From Flammeovirga sp. SJP92 (GTDB lineage: Bacteria > Bacteroidota > Bacteroidia > Cytophagales > Flammeovirgaceae): a DNA stretch of 64,000 nucleotides. The notes beneath the pieces were generated by a model. The model made no database searches and was not told where the DNA came from. It saw only the letters and a program-made list of their open reading frames with translations. The position numbers and the translations under genes were made by a program. Shown here in pieces: positions 52,486 through 61,604 of this stretch (positions are counted from its first letter, which is position 1; every line of letters begins with the position of its first letter). The DNA is taken from assembly GCF_001583495.1 (NCBI RefSeq), contig NZ_LQAQ01000099.1:211401-275400 (forward strand), read 5' to 3'.

Positions 52486-53076
52486 ATGAATACGATTATT
52501 ATTCTTTTTACCATCATAGGTATTTCTCTCTCATCAAGTCATCATTTTATCTTTAATGAAGCTTGTCCTACTAATAATACCGTATTTCATACGCTGAAGC
52601 GTGAAAAATTCACCTCAGAAGATATCATATCTAAACTGATAGAGGTGGGATTTGTCACAATTCAAAATGATAAAATTAGTTTTGAGTTGCCTTTTGATTT
52701 GCATGAGATGGATTGTGGTGCTCCAGATTGTTATACTACAACTATACGTTTTTCTATACCTAACCACAAACCATTTCAATTTCCTCAGCAAATCAATGTC
52801 AAGTTGGAAGAGGAAGGTTGTTTGGATACTTTAGAAAAAAGTGAAGGAACGTTTATTTTAAAGGAGCAAACTGATTTATTTGTCAATTATTATAGTAAAG
52901 ACCTTCAAAGCAATCTAATTATCAAGGCAGGAGGAAAATTATATTACTATCCTCATAAAATGAAAAACTCTGTCTCTGTCCAACAACTACATGAATTATA
53001 TGAAAACTCTTCTCTAGAACTAGAAGGTGAAGTGGTGCCTTATCAGATATCTAGGTTGGTTTTGGGCAATAATTAG
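52486..53076 (+). CDS. hypothetical exported protein with paired cysteines
   Basis: 196 residues. The first 18 residues form a signal segment (MNTIIILFTIIGISLSSS). The mature part has Cys in NEACPTN, DCGAPDCYTTT and EGCLDTL, enough for disulphides. Sections such as TTTIRFSIPNHKPFQF and FILKEQTDLFVNYYSKDL are strand-like. No family recognised. It is the first of four plus-strand orphan genes with small gaps (22, 33 and 23 bases). Confidence 0.6.
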   Translation: MNTIIILFTIIGISLSSSHHFIFNEACPTNNTVFHTLKREKFTSEDIISKLIEVGFVTIQNDKISFELPFDLHEMDCGAPDCYTTTIRFSIPNHKPFQFPQQINVKLEEEGCLDTLEKSEGTFILKEQTDLFVNYYSKDLQSNLIIKAGGKLYYYPHKMKNSVSVQQLHELYENSSLELEGEVVPYQISRLVLGNN

Positions 53077-53098
53077 ATTAATAAAAAAATCAACTGTT

Positions 53099-53623
53099 AT
53101 GTCATTTATGAATAAATATGAAGCGTATTCAGAATCTATCCGACTAATTCATAAATACTTTCCAGAGTCGAAAAGTACTTTTACAAAAGAACTAGGTATT
53201 GGTATTTATAACTTTATCACATCAATGAAGTTTTGTGACTTTAACTTAGATTTGTCATGTACGCATGGAGGTAGTGTTCAAGAGTTTGAATTGTCTGAAA
53301 AAGGTGGTTTCATAGGTGATAATGATAAAGTTTATCAACGTCTTCTTCTTCATAGTGGTTTTAAGCCTGAAGGTAGATGTGTGATTATTCCAGATGTTGT
53401 AAGTGAAAATGATTGGGAATCTTATTCTGTAATTCCAATTATTTGTGATAGTGATATGGTAGGTAGAAGATTATTAGAATTAGAGACGGATAGCAATTAT
53501 GAAATTTTTGATGGGTCGAGTTTTGATACATTGTTTGTCTTTGAAAGTGGTGAAGCTATGGGGGTGGATCATGATAATAGATTTTTTTGGGCTAAATCTA
53601 AAAAAAGAAAGGTAATTGGATAA
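53099..53623 (+). CDS. hypothetical cytoplasmic protein, immunity-like outline
   Basis: 174 residues from ATG 53099 (MSFMNKYEAYSESIRLIHKY), 22 bases after the previous gene. No signal or membrane segment. It is acidic, single-domain and ends in a basic tail (FFWAKSKKRKVIG). KPEGRCVIIPDVVSENDWES and YEIFDGSSFDTLFVFESGEA are the most distinctive parts. The size, acidity and orphan nature fit immunity proteins of polymorphic toxins, but no named family is recognised and no toxin lies beside it. Confidence 0.55.
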   Translation: MSFMNKYEAYSESIRLIHKYFPESKSTFTKELGIGIYNFITSMKFCDFNLDLSCTHGGSVQEFELSEKGGFIGDNDKVYQRLLLHSGFKPEGRCVIIPDVVSENDWESYSVIPIICDSDMVGRRLLELETDSNYEIFDGSSFDTLFVFESGEAMGVDHDNRFFWAKSKKRKVIG

Positions 53624-53656
53624 ATCTATTCTGAAGAAACAAACTTTACTTTTTGA

Positions 53657-54472
53657 ATGAAAATAACAATTGATCAAAATAATATTATAGAGTCCTATCC
53701 TTATTTAGAGGTTGGTTCAAGGATGACAGATCATAATACTCTTGAAGTTTTTCAAAGAGATTTACCGATAATTATTGGTGAATATGAGTGTAATGAAGCC
53801 AATATTGATTTATTAATTGTTGCATCGGATCTTCAGGGCATTGCTGTGGAGAATGGAGAATATTTTTTATTAGGTGAAAAACTTCCAGCTTTTTTAAAAA
53901 CTTTATTTGAAATAGAGAATATTCAACGTGACAAAGTTGGAGTTGTTTTGTGCGGGGATTTATTCACTTCGCTAGCTAAAAGAGGTTCGAGTGGTGATGT
54001 AAGGAAAGTTTGGAATGCTTTTAATTATCACTTCAATTGGGTTGTAGGAGTTGCTGGTAATCATGATACTTTTGGGTCGAAGGAGGAAAAAGAACAGTTT
54101 AAGGCAAAGGAGGGTATACATTTATTGCATCAAAATACAGTAGAATTAGATGGATTGAAGTTTGGAGGGATAAGTGGAATAATTGGCCGTGCTGACAAAA
54201 CAAACCGGGTAAGTGAATTTGATTTTCTGAAGAGTTTATCAAAATTATCTCAACAAAAATTAGACATGATTTTAATACATGAAACTCCAGATAATCCTCA
54301 ATATCATGAGATTGGTAACAAAAAAATACGAGAACATATTTTAAAAATTGATTCAAATCGTTTTGTATGCGGACACTGTCATTGGGAAAAATCATTAGCC
54401 AACTTAGAAAACAAATCTCAAGTCCTTAATGTAGATTCAAAGGTAGTATTACTGAAAGTAATAAGTAGATAA
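53657..54472 (+). CDS. calcineurin-like metallophosphoesterase with altered first motif
   Basis: 271 residues, cytoplasmic. The metal-binding blocks are GVVLCGDLF near 95-103, GVAGNHDTFG near 132-141, LIHETPD near 208-214 and CGHCHWE near 233-239, as in the family. The usual first motif DxH is replaced by ASDLQG in LLIVASDLQGIAVE. GDVRKVWNAFNYHFNWVVG resembles the helix before GNHD in small phosphodiesterases of the ser/thr-phosphatase superfamily. It is third in the orphan cluster, 33 bases after the previous gene. Substrate unknown. Confidence 0.8.
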   Translation: MKITIDQNNIIESYPYLEVGSRMTDHNTLEVFQRDLPIIIGEYECNEANIDLLIVASDLQGIAVENGEYFLLGEKLPAFLKTLFEIENIQRDKVGVVLCGDLFTSLAKRGSSGDVRKVWNAFNYHFNWVVGVAGNHDTFGSKEEKEQFKAKEGIHLLHQNTVELDGLKFGGISGIIGRADKTNRVSEFDFLKSLSKLSQQKLDMILIHETPDNPQYHEIGNKKIREHILKIDSNRFVCGHCHWEKSLANLENKSQVLNVDSKVVLLKVISR

Positions 54473-54495
54473 AGTTTGATGATACCATTTAGAGA

Positions 54496-54984
54496 ATGAA
54501 TAATTCCGAAGCACTATATAATTATATCATTGATAATGATGATATACAAATTAAAGAGTTGAATAGGTTCCTTGAAGAAGGAGTAGATTTGTATTATGAG
54601 GAAGGATGTTTTCTATATGCAATGTTAGACCAACCGATTTTTATTAAGTATTTCCTAGATATGGGATTTGATGTTAATGTAATTTTTAATGGTGTTCCTT
54701 TAATTCATGAGTTAGTTTATGAGATGCACGACCCATATGGAGGAAATAATTATTATGATAATGCTCGAGAGTCACTCCTGATTATGGTTCAACAAGTTAG
54801 AACTGATATTTTAAATAAATTAAATCAAAAAGGCCAAACAGTACTTGATTTAGTTCATTCTAATGATTTTGAATTTCAGAACTTGATAATTGCTAAAGGA
54901 GGGATAGCAGTAAAAAACGGAAGGAAGATTAATTCAAAAAAACACCAGAAAAAATTATTGTTGTTTAAGAAAAGAAAGAAGTGA
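54496..54984 (+). CDS. ankyrin-like hypothetical protein
   Basis: 162 residues, 23 bases after the phosphoesterase. Residues 15-110 read as two to three degenerate ankyrin-type repeats: IQIKELNRFLEEGVDLYYEE, then IKYFLDMGFDVNVIFNGVPL (with the 'lL..GadvN....g.tpL' cadence), then LNQKGQTVLDLVHSND. The C-terminus is a very basic tail (NSKKHQKKLLLFKKRKK). Protein binding is likely. It closes the cluster and ends at a bidirectional hairpin. Confidence 0.65.
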   Translation: MNNSEALYNYIIDNDDIQIKELNRFLEEGVDLYYEEGCFLYAMLDQPIFIKYFLDMGFDVNVIFNGVPLIHELVYEMHDPYGGNNYYDNARESLLIMVQQVRTDILNKLNQKGQTVLDLVHSNDFEFQNLIIAKGGIAVKNGRKINSKKHQKKLLLFKKRKK

Positions 54985-54999
54985 TTTTTTTAGAAGAAA

Positions 55000-55029
55000 A
55001 AGCACCAAATTCATATGAACTTAGTGCTT
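55000..55029. terminator. bidirectional terminator hairpin
   Basis: Arms AAGCACCAAATTCAT and ATGAACTTAGTGCTT, two mismatches, between the convergent ankyrin-like and DUF5916 genes. Confidence 0.65.
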
Positions 55030-55059
55030 CTTATCTATATATGTTAAGGGAAATAATTT

Positions 55060-57627
55060 CTAATTTCTACTGAATCCTTTCTTCACTTGTTGGTAGTCCA
55101 AGAAATACATTAATCGAACAGAAACAGTATTTACTTGAGCTTCTTTCCACATTTCGTTGATGTTTTCATTAAAACTGTAGTGAGAATTATGAGAAGAAGA
55201 ACCTAGCTGATTTCTCCACATTGCTGTAAAGAAACTTCCTGGTAAGAATTCCCAACTGTACGATAATTCCATATTGAAGGTATTGAAGTTGGCATCGTGT
55301 TCTTTTTCCCCTTCTTCATTGATATCAGAATAATCTGAATCCATCAAATCTCCATCTTTTGTCAAATTAAAGAAATCACTATAAGCAACTTGTCTCCAAT
55401 AATGTCTCAGTCTAAGTTTAACAAACATCTTAGGAGAGAAAGTGTATTGGGTCCAGAAGTTATTTTCTAAAGTAGTAACATTTCTATCGCCATAAATAAC
55501 ATTTTCTACTTCGTCATTTTCATCTTTTACAGTAGTGGCATATCCTTTTTCATTTTGCTTGTTGTTCCATGATATAGAATGGTTGATATCCCATTTGTCA
55601 GATGCTCTGAAGGTCTGACCGTATCTATAATAAGTATCAAATTGATTGAACTCTTGACGTTGCCAGTAACTTGTTCTAAAACTTACAGAGTATTTCTGTC
55701 TACCATCTGTGTTAATCGTCAAGCCACCCCAATTGGAAGGATATTCCTTAAAACGGTACCCGTCTTCCCTTGGGCCGAAATAATCATATGACAATCCAGG
55801 CTGTACAGAGAGATCATAATAAACACTCCATAAATTATTGAATTGCATCCAGCCGTCTGTCCACATTCTTCTTGAAATAAAAGTTCGCGGATTGTAGAGC
55901 CAGTTTTCTTTCATACCCACTTTCAGCCAGAAGCGTTGGTAGAAAGCTTTTGGTTCAAAGATGTTATAAGAAACATCAGCGTGTGTATTGATGGCATTGT
56001 TTGAGCCATTAAACCCTAAATCATTGGGGTTGTAAGTATCAGTTTCAATATTGGTAGAAGTCCAGAATCTCCATTTACCACTAACTTTACCACCACCTGC
56101 ATCAATTCTATGACCCAACGTAGTCAACTTTTGATCCTCAGCAGAACCATTATCATCATAAGGATGATACTCTTGTGATAAACCACCAAAACCTCTGATT
56201 CTAAATGTATTTGTTCTGTCAAATAAGTTGAACTCACCTGAAGTCACATTGGAGTTTTTATAACCAGTACCCCTCATCACATTGGTATTCATGATACCGA
56301 TTCTTGAGTTGTTTGGTAAACTTTGTTCTATTGAAATCATATTGAAGTTCGTGACAGGGTCAACTTTTACCTCTCTAGTGTCGCCAGAAAGAGTATCTTC
56401 AATAATCGCAAAACTTTCATTCGTAATAGAGTTCAGAACTCCAACTCCCAAGCCTTTTTCAGTAATACCTGTCAGTTTAATAGAGTTGACCAATGGAGCT
56501 TCAGTAGGTTTGTAAGCAAATTCTTCATGCTCTTCCAAGTGATCATCACTAACAGAGTGGTGACTTTGACCGATCCTCCTAGAATAAAATTGCCCGTATT
56601 TATTAAAAATATTTGTCCCTTGAGTAAAGAAATTTCTAAACTCACCAAATCGTACTTCAAAGGCAGATAAGTTAAGAACATCATTGTCGGCTTGTACCTG
56701 TGAGAAATCGGGAACCAAACTTACATCTAATGTAAAACTCTGTCCTAAACCTAATTTCAAATCAGCCCCACCAGAAAAAGTATTGGCAATTTTACTACTT
56801 CCTTGTTTCCCAATCATCACATTACTGATATAAGGAGAAAGCGTTAAACGAAGTGGAGGCTTTACATCATAAATACCTCTAAGTGTACCAAATTGATTTA
56901 CATATCCTGATTTATTGGCATCTACAGGGTTCCAATATGAAGTCTCACCTTTACGAGAAATTCCTCTTGCGAAGTTTAATCCCCAAATCTGTTCTTTTGA
57001 ATTAGGCATTCTTAACGCTCTGTAAGGAATAGCCATTTCTACAGCCCAACCTTCATCATTTATTTTTACGGCACTAGCCCAAACCTCATTCCAGTTGCCA
57101 TCCCAACCTGATGTCCCTCTCTTTCTATCACTTTGAACTCCTGAAGCACTCACTACAAATTCAAATGCATCTTGCTGTGTATTGTAAGTATCAAAAGAAG
57201 CAACAAAAACATCGGCTCCATTTCCTCCAGAATCTCTCGCTCCCATATTCGTACGGATAGAGTCTGGTGCCGGGTCGTATAACTGTGCAGCTACATAAAT
57301 TGCATAATCATCGTATGCAATCTGTACTCTTGTTTTAAATGCTGATGCTTGATTATTATGTGGACTATTTTGAGTGAAATAGCCTTCAGAAATATATTTG
57401 GCAGGGTCGCCGATATACAGGTTGTTATCAGCACTTGCAGTCAAGTTACTCATATGCAGTGGATCAGACCATATGCCGTCATCCAAAACTCCATCAATCT
57501 TTGGAGATTCACTTGCCGCCCATGCGTGTATATTCATTCGATGTAAAGTATGTTGTGCTTGTGATAAAGTCGAAATGAAAATACATATAAAGAGGTTAAT
57601 GATAAGTCGGTTGGAAAAGGTTCTCAC
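55060..57627 (-). CDS. DUF5916 outer-membrane protein with CBM9-like N-terminal domain
   Basis: 855 residues. After the signal peptide (about 1-24, STLSQAQ) comes a carbohydrate-binding family 9-like domain (about 35-230) with PKIDGVLDDGIWSDP, then AYDDYAIYVAAQLYDP, then GWAVEMAIPYRALRMP. The rest is the DUF5916 barrel: PDFSQVQADNDVLNLSAFEV and FFTQGTNIFNKYGQFYSRRI are strong family marks. It sits in the outer membrane. The ligand is unknown, though the CBM9-type domain hints at glycans. Stand-alone gene. Confidence 0.9.
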   Translation of the reverse strand: MRTFSNRLIINLFICIFISTLSQAQHTLHRMNIHAWAASESPKIDGVLDDGIWSDPLHMSNLTASADNNLYIGDPAKYISEGYFTQNSPHNNQASAFKTRVQIAYDDYAIYVAAQLYDPAPDSIRTNMGARDSGGNGADVFVASFDTYNTQQDAFEFVVSASGVQSDRKRGTSGWDGNWNEVWASAVKINDEGWAVEMAIPYRALRMPNSKEQIWGLNFARGISRKGETSYWNPVDANKSGYVNQFGTLRGIYDVKPPLRLTLSPYISNVMIGKQGSSKIANTFSGGADLKLGLGQSFTLDVSLVPDFSQVQADNDVLNLSAFEVRFGEFRNFFTQGTNIFNKYGQFYSRRIGQSHHSVSDDHLEEHEEFAYKPTEAPLVNSIKLTGITEKGLGVGVLNSITNESFAIIEDTLSGDTREVKVDPVTNFNMISIEQSLPNNSRIGIMNTNVMRGTGYKNSNVTSGEFNLFDRTNTFRIRGFGGLSQEYHPYDDNGSAEDQKLTTLGHRIDAGGGKVSGKWRFWTSTNIETDTYNPNDLGFNGSNNAINTHADVSYNIFEPKAFYQRFWLKVGMKENWLYNPRTFISRRMWTDGWMQFNNLWSVYYDLSVQPGLSYDYFGPREDGYRFKEYPSNWGGLTINTDGRQKYSVSFRTSYWQRQEFNQFDTYYRYGQTFRASDKWDINHSISWNNKQNEKGYATTVKDENDEVENVIYGDRNVTTLENNFWTQYTFSPKMFVKLRLRHYWRQVAYSDFFNLTKDGDLMDSDYSDINEEGEKEHDANFNTFNMELSYSWEFLPGSFFTAMWRNQLGSSSHNSHYSFNENINEMWKEAQVNTVSVRLMYFLDYQQVKKGFSRN

Positions 57628-57868
57628 GTTAGTATTAGTGCTCTAGTAGTTTATTATTAATTTATATTTCAAATTTGGCAATTTTAATACCTTAAAGCAA
57701 CGGGTACCTATAATTATGAGGAATACCCCCTGTTTTTTCGAAAAATTATTTAACAATTAAGATTTGTTATGAAAAAAATGATAATAAACTTTTATATAGT
57801 TCGATAAGAAGCTGTCTATTTTATACTAATTCTAAATTATTCTGAAAGTCAATCATTTGTAAACATAA

Positions 57869-57899
57869 TTGATACTTCTCATTTCAAATAGTAATTTTG
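57869..57899 (+). promoter_or_regulatory. miaB promoter
   Basis: TTG at 57869-57871, 20-base spacer, TAATTTTG at 57892-57899, a complete Bacteroidota promoter. Transcription would start near 57906, leaving a leader of about 160 bases that contains the small palindromes AGCTTTATTTAAAGCT and AACCTTTTAAGGTT. Confidence 0.75.
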
Positions 57900-58067
57900 C
57901 ATTCAGCTTTATTTAAAGCTAAAGAAATTAATAAAAAAGAGGTCGGTTTTTGAACCTTTTAAGGTTTTGTAAATCAATCTCTTCTATTCATTTTAATAAC
58001 AATTAGATTAAGCTCAGAATATAGGAGGACTGAAAATCCTCAACCTTCTGTCTTAAATTCCTAAAGA

Positions 58068-59543
58068 ATGAGCGATTTGATTAAAGATATCAACCTTGTC
58101 GGTGAACAGGTTGATGAAAAATCAGTGTCGTGTGAGGTAAAAGTCACAGAAAATACGGCAAATGAAGGACAACGTAAGCTGTACATTGAAAGCTATGGTT
58201 GTCAAATGAATTTCTCGGATTCTGAGATTGTAGCTTCTGTAATGCAGAAAAACAATTTCGGAACGACTTCTAACGTAGAAGAAGCTGACCTTGTATTTTT
58301 AAATACTTGTTCAATCCGTGAAAAAGCAGAGCAAACAGTTCGTCAACGTTTGAGAGTTTTCAACAGAGTCAAAAAGAGCAAGCCCGGTATGATTATCGGT
58401 GTGCTTGGATGTATGGCGGAGCGTTTGAAAACACAACTTCTTGAAGAAGAAAAAATGGTAGATATCGTGGCTGGTCCAGATTCTTACCGTGATCTTCCAA
58501 AATTAGTAGGTGATGTTGATGAAGGTGATAAAGGAGTAAACGTATTCTTATCTAGAGATGAGACGTACGCAGATATTGCTCCTGTAAGATTGAATTCTAA
58601 TGGTATCTCAGCCATGATCTCAATTATGAGAGGTTGTGATAACATGTGTTCTTTCTGTGTAGTACCTTTCACTAGGGGTCGTGAGCGTTCGAGAGATCCA
58701 CACTCTATTGTAAAAGAAGCACAAGAATTATTCGATCAAGGATACAAAGAAGTGACTTTATTAGGTCAGAATGTAGATTCTTACAAATGGTCTGATGAGG
58801 AAAACAATAAAGCTCGTTTAGAGAAAAAAGAACTTAAAGAAGAAGACATTGAAATTGTCAGCTTCGCACAGCTATTAGAAATGGTAGCCGGAGTTTCTCC
58901 TGAATTAAGAATTCGTTTCTCTACATCACATCCAAAAGATATTACGGATGATGTGCTTTACACAATGAAGAAGCACGAAAACATCTGTAACTTCATTCAC
59001 TTGCCAGTACAATCAGGTAACTCAAGAGTATTGGATATCATGAACCGTACATATGACCGTGAGTGGTATATCAATAGAATCGATAAAATCCGTGAGGTAT
59101 TCGGAAATGATTGTGGTATTTCTTCAGATATGATTGCAGGTTTCTGTACTGAAACAGAAGAGGAGCATCAAGATACATTATCATTGATGGAATATGTGAA
59201 GTTTGATTACAGTTACATGTTCTTCTACTCTGAAAGACCAGGAACTTTAGCAGAGAAAAAATTCGAAGATGATATTCCATTGGATGTCAAAAAACGTAGA
59301 CTTCAGGAAATTGTTACTTTACAGAGACAACATTCAGCGGAAAGAAACGCATTGAATGTAGGTGAAGTACAAAAGGTGCTTATTGATGGTTATTCAAAAC
59401 GTTCAAAAGAACATTTCCAAGGGAGAAACTCACACAATAAAGTAGTAGTATTCCCTAAAGGAAACGCGAAACTGGGTGAGTATGCAATAGTGAAAATTCA
59501 CGACTGTACAGGTGGTACATTATTAGGTGAAATCATAGATTAG
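58068..59543 (+). CDS. miaB: tRNA (N6-isopentenyladenosine-37-C2)-methylthiotransferase
   Basis: 491 residues. MiaB adds the methylthio group at A37 of tRNAs reading UNN codons. The N-terminal domain binds one iron-sulphur cluster through Cys in [24 protein letters not shown] and VLGCMAERL. The radical SAM cluster motif is [20 protein letters not shown] (CxxxCxxC). The TRAM domain ends the protein ([20 protein letters not shown]). Lengths and spacing are normal, with a 35-residue N-terminal extension that is common in this phylum. Confidence 0.96.
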   Translation: MSDLIKDINLVGEQVDEKSVSCEVKVTENTANEGQRKLYIESYGCQMNFSDSEIVASVMQKNNFGTTSNVEEADLVFLNTCSIREKAEQTVRQRLRVFNRVKKSKPGMIIGVLGCMAERLKTQLLEEEKMVDIVAGPDSYRDLPKLVGDVDEGDKGVNVFLSRDETYADIAPVRLNSNGISAMISIMRGCDNMCSFCVVPFTRGRERSRDPHSIVKEAQELFDQGYKEVTLLGQNVDSYKWSDEENNKARLEKKELKEEDIEIVSFAQLLEMVAGVSPELRIRFSTSHPKDITDDVLYTMKKHENICNFIHLPVQSGNSRVLDIMNRTYDREWYINRIDKIREVFGNDCGISSDMIAGFCTETEEEHQDTLSLMEYVKFDYSYMFFYSERPGTLAEKKFEDDIPLDVKKRRLQEIVTLQRQHSAERNALNVGEVQKVLIDGYSKRSKEHFQGRNSHNKVVVFPKGNAKLGEYAIVKIHDCTGGTLLGEIID

Positions 59544-59545
59544 CC

Positions 59546-59574
59546 CACGTAGGGGCAGACCTATGTGTCTGCCC
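59546..59574. repeat. 29-bp palindromic repeat with variable stem, copy 1
   Basis: CACGTAG then an 8-bp perfect hairpin GGGCAGAC-CTATGT-GTCTGCCC. The same 29-base frame with a different but again perfectly paired stem lies at 63572-63600. It begins three bases after the miaB stop. Confidence 0.75.
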
Positions 59575-59598
59575 ACCGAACCACAATCAGAACCACGG

Positions 59599-59643
59599 TA
59601 AGGTATAATGCTTTAATGTTGAAGCGTTATACCTTATTTTTTT
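59599..59643 (+). terminator. intrinsic terminator of miaB
   Basis: A 15-bp stem TAAGGTATAATGCTT/AAGCGTTATACCTTA with one G-T pair and a 7-base loop, then T7. Confidence 0.9.
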
Positions 59644-59707
59644 GTAAATTAACGGGGGAACAAAACCTAATTGTTCATTTTTATCCTTAATTATTCATTC
59701 AAAAACA

Positions 59708-60988
59708 ATGCTGATAGAATTCTCTGTTTCCAATTTCAGGTCCATCAAAGAAGAACAGGTGTTATCCTTATTGCCTTCGGGAAGAGTACGTAAGGCAGGG
59801 ACCGAAGATCGTTTGCTGATTCATCCCAGTTATAAACAGACGGAAACATTAGCCACGGCAGTTGTTTTTGGTGCCAATGCTTCTGGAAAAAGTAATTTAT
59901 TAAGAGCATTGGAAGCGTTGACAGTGATGGTGCAAGAAGGACATGACAGTGCCATTGGAGAAGGAGCAAAAGCCTATGTTCCCTTTCGTTTAGATCGTCT
60001 ATCAAGAGAACTCCCCACTGATTTTTATATTCGTTTTATTGCCAATGATGGTATTCAATACGAATATGAGATGTCGAGAGATGTGGATCAAGTCACACAC
60101 GAAGCATTATACGCTTACCCCAACTCAAGAAGGGTAAAGTTTTTTGAAAGAAATGAAGGACAGCTGACAAGTTTCGGAAAGAAATTAAAAGGAGATAAGC
60201 AGACCATTGCAAGACATGTTTTACCTTATCAGTTATTTTTATCCAAAGGAGCACAATTAGGATTAGAGCAATTAGTAGCACCTTGGCAATTCTTCAAAAA
60301 TCACTTGAGGGCTTATATTTTATACCGTTCAGTTTATGACGATGCACTATTACAAGGCATTGCAAAGCATATTGTCAATGATGATTCTCAAAGGTTTTTA
60401 AAAAATCTCTGTCAGTTAGTAAGTCACGCAGATACAGGAGTGAGTGGCATTGAAGTCTTTCAAGAAGACAGTGAATTGATGGGACTTTTTGAAGGAAGGA
60501 GAAGGTATCAAATAAAAACCATACATAAATTACCCTATTCAGACGATCCGCCTATTTCTTTTGACCTAAAAGAAGAATCTATAGGAACCCGAAAATTAGT
60601 AGCTCTTGGTGGGTTAATATTAAGAGTACTAGAGGCAGGGGATACTTTGGCGATTGATGAATTGGATCAGAGTATGCATCCTCATCTCACAAGAGCATTA
60701 ATCAAGTTATTTCATAATCCTAAAACAAACCCACACAGGGCACAACTCATTTTCTCAACGCATGATGCGTCACTTTTAAATGATCAACTTTTCCGGTTTG
60801 ATCAGATTTTTATTTCCGAAAGGTCAGAAGAAGGCATTACAGAAATTTCCTCCGTATCCGATATACCTAATTTGAAAAGAGAATTGCCATTAGAAGAGTG
60901 GTATCTCACAGGGAAGTTTGGAGGTACGCCTTCTATCAATCAAATGGCCCTGGATTTTGACTTTAAACCAACAGAAGATGAGGAATAG
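59708..60988 (+). CDS. RloA-like AAA/ABC-type ATPase (defence-associated)
   Basis: 426 residues. It begins like SMC/ABC-type OLD-family ATPases (IEFSVSNFRSIKEEQVLSLL). Walker A is GANASGKS at 55-62; the Walker B is TLAIDELDQSMHP with the acidic pair at 316-320, and the switch His is in FSTHD near 350. The signature segment is EESIGTRKLVALGG. A near-identical plan is seen in RloA, in the PARIS component AriA and in other AAA15/AAA21 ATPases that keep a nuclease partner silent until infection. The downstream gene overlaps by 11 bases and is RloB-like. No restriction-modification genes are beside it. Confidence 0.88.
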   Translation: MLIEFSVSNFRSIKEEQVLSLLPSGRVRKAGTEDRLLIHPSYKQTETLATAVVFGANASGKSNLLRALEALTVMVQEGHDSAIGEGAKAYVPFRLDRLSRELPTDFYIRFIANDGIQYEYEMSRDVDQVTHEALYAYPNSRRVKFFERNEGQLTSFGKKLKGDKQTIARHVLPYQLFLSKGAQLGLEQLVAPWQFFKNHLRAYILYRSVYDDALLQGIAKHIVNDDSQRFLKNLCQLVSHADTGVSGIEVFQEDSELMGLFEGRRRYQIKTIHKLPYSDDPPISFDLKEESIGTRKLVALGGLILRVLEAGDTLAIDELDQSMHPHLTRALIKLFHNPKTNPHRAQLIFSTHDASLLNDQLFRFDQIFISERSEEGITEISSVSDIPNLKRELPLEEWYLTGKFGGTPSINQMALDFDFKPTEDEE

Positions 60989-61601
60989 GAGAAAAGATAA
61001 AACAAGATCACTTCGAAAAAGAGTCCTCATATTATGTGAGGGAGCCAAAACAGAACCTAATTACTTTAATGGACTAAAACACGACGCTCAAAAAAGAAGA
61101 GCTTTAACCGCTGTTGATGTAGAAGTATATCAGCCCAAAAGCCACAGCCCATTGGGTTTGGTAAGAGAAGCAATTATCAAGAAAAAAAGAGCTTTAGTAA
61201 AAGGAAATCCCTACGAAACCATTTGGCTGGTTTTTGACAGAGATTTTCATAAACATATAGAAGACGTAATAAAGTTAGCCAATGAACATGATATTGAAAT
61301 CATTATCTCAAATATCTGTTTTGAATTATGGTTCTTGCTTCACTTTGAAGATCTAGATGCCAATCAGCACTTTACAAAATGTGGTATGTTGATCAAGCAT
61401 ATCCAACAAAATCACGTGACCCGGTATCATAAAAATGGTAAGAATTATCAAAACTTGAAGGAATACACCTCAGTAGCTATTCAACGGGCCAAAAAATTAG
61501 AGGAAACGTATGTTCACGGAGTCAATATGCATTATAAGTTTTACGAAAGAGAACCTTATACTAATGTATACCAATTAGTGGAGTACCTCTTAGAAATGTA
61601 A
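60978..61601 (+). CDS. RloB-like protein with Toprim-type acidic residues
   Basis: 207 residues from ATG 60978, which overlaps the ATPase stop in ATGAGGAATAG, so translation is coupled. A basic start (MRNRRKDKTRSLRKR) is followed by the RloB signature LILCEGAKTEPNYF with Glu21 and Glu26, then IWLVFDRDFHK with Asp87 and Asp89, then SNICFELWFLLHF with Glu116. The Glu plus DxD arrangement is that of Toprim nucleases such as OLD and AriB. A metal-dependent nuclease or toxin held by the ATPase is the expected role. Family call is firm; activity is inference. Confidence 0.88.
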   Translation: MRNRRKDKTRSLRKRVLILCEGAKTEPNYFNGLKHDAQKRRALTAVDVEVYQPKSHSPLGLVREAIIKKKRALVKGNPYETIWLVFDRDFHKHIEDVIKLANEHDIEIIISNICFELWFLLHFEDLDANQHFTKCGMLIKHIQQNHVTRYHKNGKNYQNLKEYTSVAIQRAKKLEETYVHGVNMHYKFYEREPYTNVYQLVEYLLEM

Positions 61602-61604
61602 TAT

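Noticed and set aside
59708..61601. PARIS (AriA/AriB) identity
   Set aside because: The second protein carries the RloB signature instead of the DUF4435 pattern; only a relationship of type is claimed.
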